NCBI RefSeq assembly: GCF_030291135.1
Contig: NZ_CP127409.1
Coordinates: forward strand, 62,001-126,000
DNA: 64,000 nt
Source of the DNA: Rhodanobacter thiooxydans
GTDB taxonomy: Bacteria > Pseudomonadota > Gammaproteobacteria > Xanthomonadales > Rhodanobacteraceae
Direction of reading: 5' to 3'
Below are positions 8,260-17,475 of this stretch, piece by piece (position 1 is the stretch's first letter; every line of letters begins with the position of its first letter). The notes beneath the pieces were generated by a model. The model was not told the origin of the DNA, made no database searches, and worked only from the letters and a program-made list of their open reading frames with translations. The translations under genes were made by a program, and so were the position numbers.

Positions 8260-9446
8260 GCGACCCCGGAACGCTCCCGCCGGCGCCGGATGCCGCCGAC
8301 ACAGCCGCGCCGGCGCGACCGGTCGCGCCGGGCACGCCGGGCACGCCGGGCACGCCGGATGAGCCGGTCCTGCAGGTCACGCATCGCCTGAGTGTGGCGC
8401 GCGGCGCACGCCGCCATCTGCGCGCGTTGCGCATGGTGCTGAACGTGCTGCTGCTGCTGGCGTTGCTGTACACCATCACGCTGGCCAAGGCGCTGCTGAT
8501 TCCGCTGGTGCTGGCCGCGTTCATCGGCCTGGCGCTGAACCCGATCGTCGCCTTCGGCGCGCGCCTGCACCTGCCGCGCTGGCTCACCGCCAGCGTGCTC
8601 ATGCTCGGCCTGGTGGTCGGCATCGGCGGCGGCACGGGCCTGCTGGCGCAACCGGCGGTCGGCTGGTTCCAGGGTGCGCCGGCGGCGATCAGGAGCTTCG
8701 TGCCGAAACTGCGCAGCTTCACCCGGCCGCTGGAGGCGGCCAACCGCGCCACCCAGACCCTGGTCAGCGGCACCACCCGCGCGCCGGCGCCGCCTGCCAC
8801 GCCGATCTCGCTCAGCACCTGGGACGTGGTCTCCACTGCGCCGAAGGTGCTGGCGGCGGTGCTCGGCGTACTGCTGCTGGTGTTCTTCTTCCTGATCTAC
8901 GGTGACTCGATGTTGCGCCGGCTGGTGGAGATCACCCCCAGCTTCGCCTACAAGCGGCACGCGGTAACCATCGTGCGCGGCATCCAGGCCGAGGTGTCGC
9001 GCTACCTGCTCACCGCGCTGCTGATCAACGCCAGCCTCGGCGCGGTCACCACCGGCATGCTATGGCTGTACAAGGTGCCCGACCCGCTGCTGTGGGGCGC
9101 GGTGGCGATGTTCGCCAACTTCATTCCCTACGTCGGCGCGATCGTCACCACCGCGCTGCTGGCGGTGGTGTGCATGCTCTACGCCAGCGACGCCAGCCTG
9201 CAGGTGTTCCTGCCGGTGCTGACCTTCGCCGGCATCACCGCGGTGGAAGGCAACCTGATCACGCCGTTCATCCAGGGCGCCAGCATGCGCTTGTCGCCGA
9301 TCGCGATCCTGCTGTGGCTGCTGGTGTGGGGCTGGCTGTGGGGCATTCCCGGCGCGCTGTTGGCGGTGCCGATGCTGACCTGCACCAAGTTGATCTGCGA
9401 ACGCGTACGCGGCTGGGAGTGGTTCGCGCACATCGTGCAGCGCTAG
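8256..9446 (+). CDS. AI-2E family transporter (UPF0118, PerM/TqsA-like)
   Basis: 396 residues from a GTG at 8256 overlapping the previous stop (GTGA). A polar N-terminal tail carries a 9-bp tandem repeat encoding GTPGTPGTP (near 8330-8357). The rest has 7-8 membrane helices with the UPF0118 signature: LLALLYTITLAKALLIPLVLAAFIGLALNP near the start and the C-terminal PYVGAIVTTALLA ... EGNLITPFIQGASMRLSPIAI. Known members export AI-2 (TqsA) or act as Na+/H+ antiporters; which applies is unknown. Confidence 0.9.
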   Translation: MSDPGTLPPAPDAADTAAPARPVAPGTPGTPGTPDEPVLQVTHRLSVARGARRHLRALRMVLNVLLLLALLYTITLAKALLIPLVLAAFIGLALNPIVAFGARLHLPRWLTASVLMLGLVVGIGGGTGLLAQPAVGWFQGAPAAIRSFVPKLRSFTRPLEAANRATQTLVSGTTRAPAPPATPISLSTWDVVSTAPKVLAAVLGVLLLVFFFLIYGDSMLRRLVEITPSFAYKRHAVTIVRGIQAEVSRYLLTALLINASLGAVTTGMLWLYKVPDPLLWGAVAMFANFIPYVGAIVTTALLAVVCMLYASDASLQVFLPVLTFAGITAVEGNLITPFIQGASMRLSPIAILLWLLVWGWLWGIPGALLAVPMLTCTKLICERVRGWEWFAHIVQR

Positions 9447-9455
9447 GGAGCCGCG

Positions 9456-9700
9456 CTACACCCACACGTCGTCCTGCGTGGGGCAGGTCCCACCCGCGTC
9501 GCCCGTGTTGACCACGCCGTACGGCTCGACCAGCATCACGCAGCCAGCCGACCAGCGGCACCAGTGCCATCCACAGCCAGAAGCTGCCGGGTTCCACAGC
9601 TCAGCGCGCGCAAACAGTTCGGCGGGTAGCCTTCGCTGATCGATGACAGCCCGCCGCCGAGCGAATAGGAGCGCGTCAGCAGCGTCCAGAAGCCGAAGGC
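9456..9700 (-). pseudogene. Possible decayed membrane-protein remnant (DUF805-like)
   Basis: No intact gene fits this 280-bp gap. On the minus strand two overlapping frames carry pieces of one protein: GSFWLWMALVPLVGWL in one frame (around 9545-9590) and VMLVEPYGVVNTGDAGG in the next (around 9485-9535). Joined by a frame change, they resemble the end of DUF805 proteins (GR.GWW.L..LIPLIG..VLLV..PG..G.N). The match is short and the call tentative. Confidence 0.25.
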
Positions 9701-9726
9701 CAGCGCGTGCCCCGTCGTCAGCGCGC

Positions 9727-10248
9727 TCAGGCACGCGTTTCCAGCTTCACGCCCGGGGCCAGGAAATGCATGAAGTCGGCCTTGCCCAGCGGCACGCCGA
9801 TCTTGCGCAGGATGGCGTATGCGGTGGTGACGTGAAAGTACAAATTGGGCAGCAGGTATTCGCTTGCGTATTGCCGGCCGGGCAGTTCGCAGTACTTGCC
9901 GGGACCAAGGCCGATGCGCTTGATCTCATCCAGCTTGTGGTCGCCGGCGCGGATGCCGGAAACGAGTTCCCGGGTCTGCCGGATGTGGGCGCGCGCCACT
10001 GCCACGGAAGCGACCTCCGTCGACAGGTTCTCCACCGGCTCGCCGGCGCACCACTGCGAGAAGCCGCGCGGCTGGTTGCAGGCGAAGGCGATCTGGGTGC
10101 CGAGCGGGAACATGTCCGGCGCCAGGCGCTCGGTCAGTGCCGCGTCGAGATCGCCGAGGTGCTTCTCGCCGACGTCGAGGATGTGATCGAGGGTGTCCAG
10201 TCGCGACAGGAAGATGCGCTGCAGTTCGACGATTTCCCGGGTAGTCAT
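9727..10248 (-). CDS. DUF1993 family protein
   Basis: 173 residues from ATG 10248 (MTTREIVELQRIFLSRLDTLDHIL). Family features visible: LTERLAPDMFPLGTQIAFACNQPRG, then PGKYCELPGRQYASEYLLPNLYFHVTTAYAILRKIGVPLGKADF. DUF1993 proteins have a DinB-like four-helix fold and no settled function. The frame extends upstream to 10374 without family similarity. It is transcribed away from the SDR/efflux operon end, with a 211-bp non-coding gap between. Confidence 0.85.
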   Translation of the reverse strand: MTTREIVELQRIFLSRLDTLDHILDVGEKHLGDLDAALTERLAPDMFPLGTQIAFACNQPRGFSQWCAGEPVENLSTEVASVAVARAHIRQTRELVSGIRAGDHKLDEIKRIGLGPGKYCELPGRQYASEYLLPNLYFHVTTAYAILRKIGVPLGKADFMHFLAPGVKLETRA

Positions 10249-10459
10249 GTGGAGCCTCGCTGGGTGGTAATGCCTGATGCCGCAGTGTGCAACCACCGCG
10301 TCGGGTGCAACAGTGCTGGAGGCCATGCCTCGGCGCTCGCGCGCCCGGCCCGCGCCTTCGCGGTTGAAAAGCACCGCCTCTCAGTCTGTCGGCCGCTGGC
10401 ACGCGCTGTACTCGCGGCACGGCGCAGTCGGCGCCCATTCCTCGATGCAGGTGCGCGGA

Positions 10460-11194
10460 TCACCAGGCGATCACTTCGCCATCGCGGAAGAAGCGCCCGG
10501 TCGGCGCCGGGGTAGGCAGGCTGGTGGCCCACACCACGCCGGCGGCGCCGACGCTCACCGGGCGGCCGCCGGGGCCGCCGAGATCGGTGGCGGTCCAGCC
10601 CGGGCACACGGCGTTGACCGCGATGCCGCTGCCTTCCAGCTCGGCCGCCAGCGTGCGGGTGTAGGTGTTGAGCGCGGACTTGGAGGTGCGGTAGGCCACG
10701 CAGGCGCTGCCGTTCGAGCCGCTGGCGCCGCAACCGCTGGAGACGTTGACGATGCGGCCGTAGCCGTGCCGGCGCATCAGCGGCAGCAGCGCGCTGCTCA
10801 GCCGCCAGGTGCCGAACAGGTGGGTCTGCATCGCATCCAGCGCCGGCGCGAGGTCGGCGTGGCTGGCGTGGGCGTCGTGGTCGTAGTGGCCGCCGGCGTT
10901 GTTGACCAGCACGTCGAGCCGGCCGTAGGTCACCTCGATCCAGCGCGCCAGCGTGTCGACCTGGTCCTGTTGCGTGACGTCGAGCTGCACCGCGATCACC
11001 TCGCCCAGCGCGCCGGCGAGCTGGCGTGCTGCATGCAGGCCCTTGTCCAGGTCGCGTGCGCCCAGCAGCACGGTGATGCCGTGTTCGCTGAGCTGGCGCA
11101 CCACCTCGAAACCCAGGCCGCGATTGGCGCCGCTGACCAGCGCCACGCGGTAGACCGGCGTGCTCGCCGGCGCGCGGCGGGCCGACCGGCTCAT
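10460..11194 (-). CDS. Short-chain dehydrogenase/reductase, last gene of the efflux operon
   Basis: 244 residues. Classical SDR features: NAD(P) motif VALVSGANRGLGFEVVRQL (TGxxxGxG type), NNAG (VLVNNAGGHYD), catalytic Ser (IVNVSSGCG) and YxxxK (AYRTSKSALNTYTRTLA), then PGWTATDLGG. Resembles carbonyl-reductase-like SDRs. Its ATG overlaps the stop of the outer-membrane efflux gene (ATGA at 11191-11194), so it is translated with the pump and probably reduces a compound that the pump also handles (inference). Confidence 0.9.
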   Translation of the reverse strand: MSRSARRAPASTPVYRVALVSGANRGLGFEVVRQLSEHGITVLLGARDLDKGLHAARQLAGALGEVIAVQLDVTQQDQVDTLARWIEVTYGRLDVLVNNAGGHYDHDAHASHADLAPALDAMQTHLFGTWRLSSALLPLMRRHGYGRIVNVSSGCGASGSNGSACVAYRTSKSALNTYTRTLAAELEGSGIAVNAVCPGWTATDLGGPGGRPVSVGAAGVVWATSLPTPAPTGRFFRDGEVIAW

Positions 11195-12633
11195 GGTGTG
11201 GCGCCGGTCTGCGCCACCGCGCTGCAGCGCTCGTCGCCGCAGGCCTGCCAGCCGCCGCCGAGCGACTTGTACAAGGCGACGGCGCGGGTGTTGATCGCCG
11301 CCTCGGCCTGCGCCAGGTCGTCTTCGGCGGCGAGCTGGGTGCGCTCGGCGTCGAGCAGTTCGAGGAAGCCGGTGGCGCCTTCCTGGTAGCGCACTCGCGC
11401 CAGGTCGGCGGCGTGCTTGCTCTGCGTGGCCTGTTCGATCAGGTGATCGACGCGGATGCGTTGCTGGTTGAAACCGGTGACCGCGTTGTCGATGTCCTCG
11501 ATCGCCTCCAGCACGCTGCGCTGGTAATTCGCCTGCGCCGCGTCGGCACGTGCCTCGCTGGCGTGCAGGTTCGCGCGCACTCGCTGCACGTTGAGGCCGG
11601 CCCAGCTGATGCTCGGCGCCAGCGACCACGCGCGCGTCGACGGGCTGCCGAAGTCGTTGCTGCGCCCGGACAGGAAACCGAGGAAGCCGCCCAGCGTGAG
11701 GTGCGGGAAGAAATCCGCCTTGGCCACGCCAATGCGCGCGGTGGCGGCCGCGTACTCGCGTTCGGCCATGCGCACGTCCGGACGACGCGCCAACACGTCG
11801 CCGGCGTCACCGATCGGCAAGCTCGCTGCGATCGGCGTGAAGCTCTTCGGCGACACGTCGATGTCCAGTTCGCCCGGGCGCGCGCCGAGCAGCACGGCGA
11901 GGCGGTATTCGCTGGCGCTGGCCTGCGTCTGCAGCAGCGGCAGTTGCGCCTGCACCGCGCTGAGGCGGGCCTTCGCGCTGGCCACGTCCTGCTCCGAGCC
12001 GGTGCCGACCTGCTGGCGCACCTCGGTGAGGTGCACGGTCTGGCGCTGGTTGTCGATGTCGCGTCTGGCGATGTCCAGCCGCAGCTGGCTGCCGCGCAGT
12101 TCGAAATAGTTGCGTGCGACCTCGGCCAGCAGGCTGACTTGCGCGTCGTGCAGCGCCGCCTCGCTGGCGCCGAGGTCGGCGCCGGCCGCTTCCACCGAAC
12201 GGCGCACGCCGCCGAACAGGTCCAGCTCCCAGCTGGCATCGAAGCCGGCCTGGTAGGTGGTGGTGGTGCGCCGCTGCTCGCCGAAGCCCGGCTGCTGGCC
12301 GCGGCTGCGCGTGTAGCTCGCGCCGGTGTCGATGGTCGGCAGCTGGTCGGACTTCGCGCCGCCGAGCAGCGCCCGCGCTTCCTGCAATCGCGCCACCGCG
12401 ATGCGCAGGTCGAGGTTGTTGGCCGCGGCGCGCTGGATTAGCGTATCCAATACCGGATCGTTGAACTGCTTCCACCACGCGGCCTGGAACGACGCGTTGG
12501 TTTCCTGTGCGGCGTCGAGGCCCTGCAGTTGCGGCGCGGGGATCTTCGCGGCGCGGTAGTTCGGGCCGACGCTGACGCAGCCCGCCAGTGCGAGGACGAA
12601 AACGAGCACGGAGCCACGAACCCACGTCGTCAT
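11191..12633 (-). CDS. RND efflux outer-membrane lipoprotein (NodT/OprM/OprN-like)
   Basis: 480 residues from ATG 12633. A lipoprotein signal MTTWVRGSVLVFVLALAGC (lipobox LAGC) precedes VSVGPNYRAAKIPAPQ and two repeats of the TolC-type outer membrane factor fold, including WWKQFNDPVLDTLIQRAAANNLDLRIAVARLQEARALLG and SEARADAAQANYQRSVLEAIEDIDNAV. It forms the exit duct of the tripartite pump. The frame is open to an ATG at 12753 that overlaps the pump gene stop by one base. That extension translates a REP pair (28 odd residues), so the ancestral start was probably 12753 and the present one may be the ATG supplied by the repeat. Confidence 0.9.
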   Translation of the reverse strand: MTTWVRGSVLVFVLALAGCVSVGPNYRAAKIPAPQLQGLDAAQETNASFQAAWWKQFNDPVLDTLIQRAAANNLDLRIAVARLQEARALLGGAKSDQLPTIDTGASYTRSRGQQPGFGEQRRTTTTYQAGFDASWELDLFGGVRRSVEAAGADLGASEAALHDAQVSLLAEVARNYFELRGSQLRLDIARRDIDNQRQTVHLTEVRQQVGTGSEQDVASAKARLSAVQAQLPLLQTQASASEYRLAVLLGARPGELDIDVSPKSFTPIAASLPIGDAGDVLARRPDVRMAEREYAAATARIGVAKADFFPHLTLGGFLGFLSGRSNDFGSPSTRAWSLAPSISWAGLNVQRVRANLHASEARADAAQANYQRSVLEAIEDIDNAVTGFNQQRIRVDHLIEQATQSKHAADLARVRYQEGATGFLELLDAERTQLAAEDDLAQAEAAINTRAVALYKSLGGGWQACGDERCSAVAQTGATP

Positions 12634-12711
12634 CCCTGCGTAGGCAGGGATCGCACTTGCTCGTTCGTCGGAGTGCGCGGAAGTGCGATTCCTGCCTACG
12701 CAGGAATGACG
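12628..12711. repeat. REP pair inside the 5' end of the efflux lipoprotein gene
   Basis: Two inverted palindromes: 12632-12651 (ATCCCTGC/GCAGGGAT, loop GTAG) and 12688-12707 (ATTCCTGC/GCAGGAAT, loop CTAC), with the same TGCG and GATGACG flanks as at 5581-5675 and 6001-6075. On the minus strand the flank GGGATGACGACG supplies the ATG used above as the lipoprotein start. The pair reads through in frame without a stop. Confidence 0.85.
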
Positions 12712-12752
12712 AGTGGGAGAGTTCTGCACGGTATTGCGCATGAAAGTTTTCA

Positions 12753-15700
12753 TCAGTGGTTCTCCAGCGCCGGCAGCGCATGCGCCGCGGCGCGTTCGGC
12801 CGCACGCGCCTCGCGGCGCTCGACCAGGGCGCGAATGACGACGTAGAACAGCGGCGTGTAGATCAGCCCGAAGATGGTGACGCCGAGCATGCCGGCGAAC
12901 ACCGCCACGCCCATCGCGTGACGCATCTCGGCACCGGCGCCATGCGAGGTCACCAGCGGCACCACGCCCATGATGAAGGCGAACGAGGTCATCAGGATCG
13001 GGCGCAGTCGCAGCTTCGCCGCTTCCAGCACCGCCTCGTGGCGGCTCATGCCTTCATGCTGGCGTTCGCGGGCGAACTCGACGATCAGGATCGCGTTCTT
13101 GCACGCCAGTCCCACCAGCACGATCAAGCCGATCTGGGTGAAGATGTTGTTGTCGCCACCGCTGAGCCACACGCCGGCGATCGCGGACAGCAGCACCATC
13201 GGCACGATCAGGATCACCGCCAGCGGCAGCGACCAGCTTTCGTACAGCGACGACAGCACCAGGAACACCAGCAGCACGCATAACGGGAACACCAGGATCG
13301 CGGTGTTGCCGGCGAGGATCTGCTGATAGGTCAGCTCGGTCCACTCGAAGCTGATGCCGTTGGGCAGGTTGTCCTTCGCCAGCTTCTCCATCGCCGCCTG
13401 CGCCTGGCCGGAGCTGAAGCCCGGCGCCGGGCCACCGTTGATCTCGGCGGTGGCGTAACCGTTGTAGTGCTGCACGCGATCCGGGCCGGCGCCCTGCTGC
13501 ACGGTGACGAACGAACCCAGCGGCACCATCTGGCCCTGCGCGTTGCGCGTCTTCAGCTGCAGGATGTCCTGCGGCGTGTGGCGGAACGCCGGGTCGGCCG
13601 AAACATTGACCTGGTAGGTGCGGCCGAAGCGGTTGAAGTCGTTGACGTAGAGCGAGCCCATGTAGGCCTGCATGGTCTGGTACACGTCGCCCAGGTTCAC
13701 GCCCTCGGCCTTGGCCTTCTCGCGGTTCACGTCGGCGTCCACCTGCGGCACGCTGACCTGGAAGCTGGAGAACAGCCCGGCCAGTGCCGGGTCCTTGCGG
13801 CTGGCGGCGATCAGGTTATGCGTCTGCTGGTACAGCTCGTCGAAGCCGCGGTCGCTGCGATCCTCGATCTGCAGGCGGAAGCCGCCGATCGTGCCCAGCC
13901 CCATCACCGGCGGTGGCGGGAACACCGCGATGTACGCGTCCTGGATCGCGGCGAATTTCTGGTTCAGCGCGCCGGCGATCGCACCGGCGGAAAGATCGGC
14001 GCTGCGACGCTCCTCGAACGGCTTCAGCGTGACGAACACGATGCCGGAGTTGGTGGAGTTGGTGAAGCCGTTGATCGACAGGCCGGGGAAGGCCACCGCG
14101 TGTTCGACGCCCGGCTGCTTCAGTGCGATCGCGCCCATGCGCTGGATCACGTCTTCGGAACGATCGAGCGAGGCCGCGTCGGGCAGCTGGGCGAATGCCA
14201 CCAGGTACTGCTTGTCCTGCCCCGGCACGAAACCGGTCGGCACGTGCGAGAAGCCGAACCAGGTCAGCGCGATCAGGCCGGCGTAGACCACCAGCGCCAG
14301 CTTGCCCTTGCCAACGATGCGCTTGACGCCGCCGACGTAGCGCTCGGAGCCGCGATGGAAGATGCGGTTGAATGGACGGAACAGCCAGCCGAACGCGCGG
14401 TCGATCCAGACCGTGAGGCGGTCCTTCGGCGCGTCGTGGCCCTTCAGCAGCACGGCGGCCAGTGCCGGGCTCAGGGTCAGCGAGTTGAACGCGGAGATCA
14501 CCGTGGAGATCGCGATGGTCAGCGCGAACTGCCGGTAGAACTGGCCGGTAAGGCCGCTGACGAAGGCGGTCGGGATGAACACCGCGCACAGCACCAGCGC
14601 GGTCGCCACGATCGGCCCGGTGACTTCGCGCATGGCTTGCCGAGTGGCTTCGCGTGGCGTCTGCCCGAGTTCGATATGCCGCTCGACGTTCTCCACCACC
14701 ACGATCGCGTCATCGACCACAATGCCGATCGCCAGCACCAGTCCGAACAGCGACAACGCGTTGAGCGAGAAGCCGGCCAGGTACATGATCGCGAACGTGC
14801 CGATCAGCGACACCGGCACCGCCACCAGCGGAATGATCGAGGCGCGCCAGGTCTGCAGGAACAGGATCACCACCAGCACCACCAGCAGGATCGCCTCCAG
14901 CAGCGTATGCGCCACCGCCTCGATCGAGCCGCGCACGAACACGGTCGGGTCGTACACGATGGAGTAGTCGACCCCTTGCGGGAATTCCTTTTTCAGCTGC
15001 GTCATGGTGGCGCGTACTTCGTCGGAGATCTGGATCGCGTTGGAGCCGGGCCGCGCGAAGATCGGCAGCGCCACCGCCGGCTTGTTGTCGAGCAGGCTGC
15101 GCAGCGCGTAGTTGTTCGAGCCGAGATCGACTTTGGCGACATCACTGAGGTGAGTGACGCCGCCGCGCGCATCGGTGCGCACGATGATGTTGCGGAAGTC
15201 GTCCTCGCTGACCAGCCGGCCGCGCGTGTTGATGTTGAGCTGGAACGCGGAATTGGATGGGCCGGGCGGCGCGTTCAGCGCACCGGCGGCGACCTGCACG
15301 TTCTGCTCGCGGATCGCGTTGATCACGTCACCGGTGGTGAGCGAGCGCTGGGCCAGCTTCTGCGGGTCCAGCCACACGCGCATCGAGTACTCGCCGGCAC
15401 CGAAGATCTGCACGTCGCCGACGCCGTCGAGCCGGCCCAGCACGTCTTTCACGTGCAACCGCGCGTAGTTCGACAGGTACAGCATGTCGTAGCGCTGATC
15501 GGGCGAGGTGAGGTGCACGACCATGGTGAGGTCGGGCGAGCTCTTCTGCGTGGTCACGCCGAGCCGCTGCACTTCCTCGGGCAGTTTCGGCAGCGCCTGC
15601 GCCACACGGTTCTGCACGTCGACCTGGGCGGTGTTGAGGTCGGTGCCCAGCGCGAACGTCACGGTCAGGGTGAGTGCGCCGTCGCTGGTCGCCTGCGAGG

Positions 15701-15944
15701 AGGTGTAGAGCATGCCCTCGACGCCGTTGATCTGTTCCTCCAGCGGCGTGGCGACGGTTTCGCCGATCACCTTGGGGTTGGCGCCGGGGTAGGCGGCGCG
15801 AACCACCACGGTGGGCGGCACCACTTCGGGATACTCGCTGATCGGCAGCTTGAACACCGCGATGGAACCGGTGATCACGAACAGCAGCGACAGCACGGCG
15901 GCCATGATCGGCCGGTCGACAAAGAATTGGGCGATGTTTTTCAT
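12753..15944 (-). CDS. RND multidrug efflux permease (HAE1 family, MexF/AcrB-like)
   Basis: 1063 residues, the usual length. It begins MKNIAQFFVDRPIMAAVLSLLFVITG and shows the duplicated RND plan: TM1, porter domain with YPGANPKVIGETVATPLEEQINGVEGMLY, then TM4 with GIVVDDAIVVVENVERH (proton-relay Asp-Asp), a second half-repeat and LACKNAILIVEFARERQ. It pumps drugs or toxic compounds from periplasm and inner leaflet using the proton gradient. An upstream frame to 16133 is not family sequence; ATG 15944 gives the canonical N-terminus. It lies between adaptor and outer-membrane genes. Confidence 0.97.
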   Translation of the reverse strand: MKNIAQFFVDRPIMAAVLSLLFVITGSIAVFKLPISEYPEVVPPTVVVRAAYPGANPKVIGETVATPLEEQINGVEGMLYTSSQATSDGALTLTVTFALGTDLNTAQVDVQNRVAQALPKLPEEVQRLGVTTQKSSPDLTMVVHLTSPDQRYDMLYLSNYARLHVKDVLGRLDGVGDVQIFGAGEYSMRVWLDPQKLAQRSLTTGDVINAIREQNVQVAAGALNAPPGPSNSAFQLNINTRGRLVSEDDFRNIIVRTDARGGVTHLSDVAKVDLGSNNYALRSLLDNKPAVALPIFARPGSNAIQISDEVRATMTQLKKEFPQGVDYSIVYDPTVFVRGSIEAVAHTLLEAILLVVLVVILFLQTWRASIIPLVAVPVSLIGTFAIMYLAGFSLNALSLFGLVLAIGIVVDDAIVVVENVERHIELGQTPREATRQAMREVTGPIVATALVLCAVFIPTAFVSGLTGQFYRQFALTIAISTVISAFNSLTLSPALAAVLLKGHDAPKDRLTVWIDRAFGWLFRPFNRIFHRGSERYVGGVKRIVGKGKLALVVYAGLIALTWFGFSHVPTGFVPGQDKQYLVAFAQLPDAASLDRSEDVIQRMGAIALKQPGVEHAVAFPGLSINGFTNSTNSGIVFVTLKPFEERRSADLSAGAIAGALNQKFAAIQDAYIAVFPPPPVMGLGTIGGFRLQIEDRSDRGFDELYQQTHNLIAASRKDPALAGLFSSFQVSVPQVDADVNREKAKAEGVNLGDVYQTMQAYMGSLYVNDFNRFGRTYQVNVSADPAFRHTPQDILQLKTRNAQGQMVPLGSFVTVQQGAGPDRVQHYNGYATAEINGGPAPGFSSGQAQAAMEKLAKDNLPNGISFEWTELTYQQILAGNTAILVFPLCVLLVFLVLSSLYESWSLPLAVILIVPMVLLSAIAGVWLSGGDNNIFTQIGLIVLVGLACKNAILIVEFARERQHEGMSRHEAVLEAAKLRLRPILMTSFAFIMGVVPLVTSHGAGAEMRHAMGVAVFAGMLGVTIFGLIYTPLFYVVIRALVERREARAAERAAAHALPALENH

Positions 15945-16085
15945 GCAAAGAGTCCTCGACGAAGCCGGTTCGCGGCTTCGGTCTTTCTTTTGCTCCTCTC
16001 CCTGCAGCGCAGGGGGAGGTGGGGAGGGGGTAACGCTCTTGCCTTGTGCTTTGCGGGTGCGCTGGAGGGCTTCACCCCTCCCCAG

Positions 16086-16128
16086 CCCTCCCCTGCGGCA
16101 GTCCCCATGGGACTGCCGCAGGGGAGGG
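16086..16128. repeat. Perfect 20-bp inverted repeat between adaptor and pump genes
   Basis: Arms 16086-16105 and 16109-16128 pair without mismatch around a 3-nt CAT loop (start CCCTCCCCTGCGGCAG). It lies in the 192-bp gap after the adaptor stop and before the pump start. It would form a very stable hairpin in the operon mRNA and could protect the adaptor message or cause partial termination. The sequence family differs from the REP pairs, and no U-tract follows on either strand. Confidence 0.8.
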
Positions 16129-16136
16129 AGCACTAC

Positions 16137-17381
16137 TCAACTCTGCGGAGCCTTGGTTGCCGCCGCGTTGGCCTGCGCCGTGCGCTTGTCGGCAGCCGGC
16201 ACATCGCCGCGCTCGACCAGCGCCTTGTCGGCCGCCTCAAGCCGATAGCTCATCGCCACCTTCTGCGGATTCACCTCGACGCCGGGCCGCACGCGCTGCA
16301 GGCCGTTCACCACCACCAGGTCGCTCGGCTGCACGCCACTGTCGATCACGCGCAGGCCGTGGAACAGGGCACCGGTGTCGACCTTGCGGTATTGCACCTT
16401 GTGTTCCTTGTCGACCACGTAGACGAACTGGTTGCCCAGGTCGGTGCCGATGGCGCGGTCGTCCACCAATACGCGCGACTTCGCCTGACCGCTCTGCAGC
16501 TGCACGCGGGCGTACAGGCCGGGCGTGTACAGGCCGTCGGCGTTGTTGAACACCGCGCGCAGGCGCATCGTGCCGGAGCCGGTGTGCAGCTGGTTGTCGA
16601 CGAAGTCGAGGCGGCCCTCATGCGGGTAACCGGATTCGTCGGCCAGGCCCATCGCCGCCTCGATCCGCGCGTCGTGGCCGGCCTGCTTCGCGCTGGCGCG
16701 CAGGTGGTCGAGCTTGAGCCAGGTCTGTTCGTCCACGTCGAAGTAGACATAGACCGGGTTCACCGAGACCACGCTGGTCAGCACGTCGTTGCTGGTGACC
16801 AGGTTGCCGGGGGTGACGCGGGCATTGCTGACGCGGCCGTCGATCGGCGAACGCACCCGGGTGAAGTCCAGGTTCAGCCGCGCCGCGGCCAAGGCTGCGG
16901 TGGCGGCGCCCAGTTGCGCCCGCGCGCTCTGCGCGGTGGTGGCCTGGCGGTCGGCTTCCTGCTGCGCGATCGCGTGCTGGGCCAGCAGCATCCCGGCGCG
17001 GCGCTGGTTGGTCTCGGCCAGGCTCAACTCGGCGCGGGCCTGCGCCTGGTTCGCGCCGAGCCGGTCGACCTCGGCCTGGTACGGGCGGGCGTCGAGCTGG
17101 AACAGCACGTCGCCCTTGTGCACCAGCGCGCCTTCCTGGAACTGCACCGACTCCACGAAGCCGCCGACGCGCGGCTGCACCTGCACCGTGTTCACCGCTT
17201 CCAGCCGGCCGGTGAACTCGGCGCTGTCGCTGACCTTGCGGGTCAACGCCTGCGCCACCGTCACTTCCGGCGGCGGCCCGCCGGCGGGGCTTTGCGCACG
17301 GCTGTCGTTGCCGTGCAGCAGCAGCCAGCTGCCGAAGGCTCCGGCCGCGACCAGGGGGACCAGCATCCATTGTTTTTTCAT
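16137..17381 (-). CDS. RND efflux periplasmic adaptor (MexE/AcrA-like)
   Basis: 414 residues. An N-terminal membrane anchor/signal (MKKQWMLVPLVAAGAFGSWLLL) is followed by the lipoyl-like start (VTVAQALTRKVSDSAEFTGRLEAVNTVQVQPRVGGFVESV), an alpha-hairpin rich in Gln/Ala, LDFTRVRSPIDGRVSNARVTPGNLV closing the barrel, and the membrane-proximal domain. It bridges pump and outer-membrane duct. It is the first gene of the operon and is divergent from the LysR gene, with a 144-bp shared control region. The C-terminus is Lys/Ala-rich and longer than usual. Confidence 0.95.
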   Translation of the reverse strand: MKKQWMLVPLVAAGAFGSWLLLHGNDSRAQSPAGGPPPEVTVAQALTRKVSDSAEFTGRLEAVNTVQVQPRVGGFVESVQFQEGALVHKGDVLFQLDARPYQAEVDRLGANQAQARAELSLAETNQRRAGMLLAQHAIAQQEADRQATTAQSARAQLGAATAALAAARLNLDFTRVRSPIDGRVSNARVTPGNLVTSNDVLTSVVSVNPVYVYFDVDEQTWLKLDHLRASAKQAGHDARIEAAMGLADESGYPHEGRLDFVDNQLHTGSGTMRLRAVFNNADGLYTPGLYARVQLQSGQAKSRVLVDDRAIGTDLGNQFVYVVDKEHKVQYRKVDTGALFHGLRVIDSGVQPSDLVVVNGLQRVRPGVEVNPQKVAMSYRLEAADKALVERGDVPAADKRTAQANAAATKAPQS

Positions 17382-17475
17382 CTTGCGCTCCCAACACCTT
17401 GTTGGCCGGGGAGGGGAAACCCGGCGAAGGGTCGAGAGAATAGGTGTACTTACCGGTATAGAAAATCCGTTTCTT

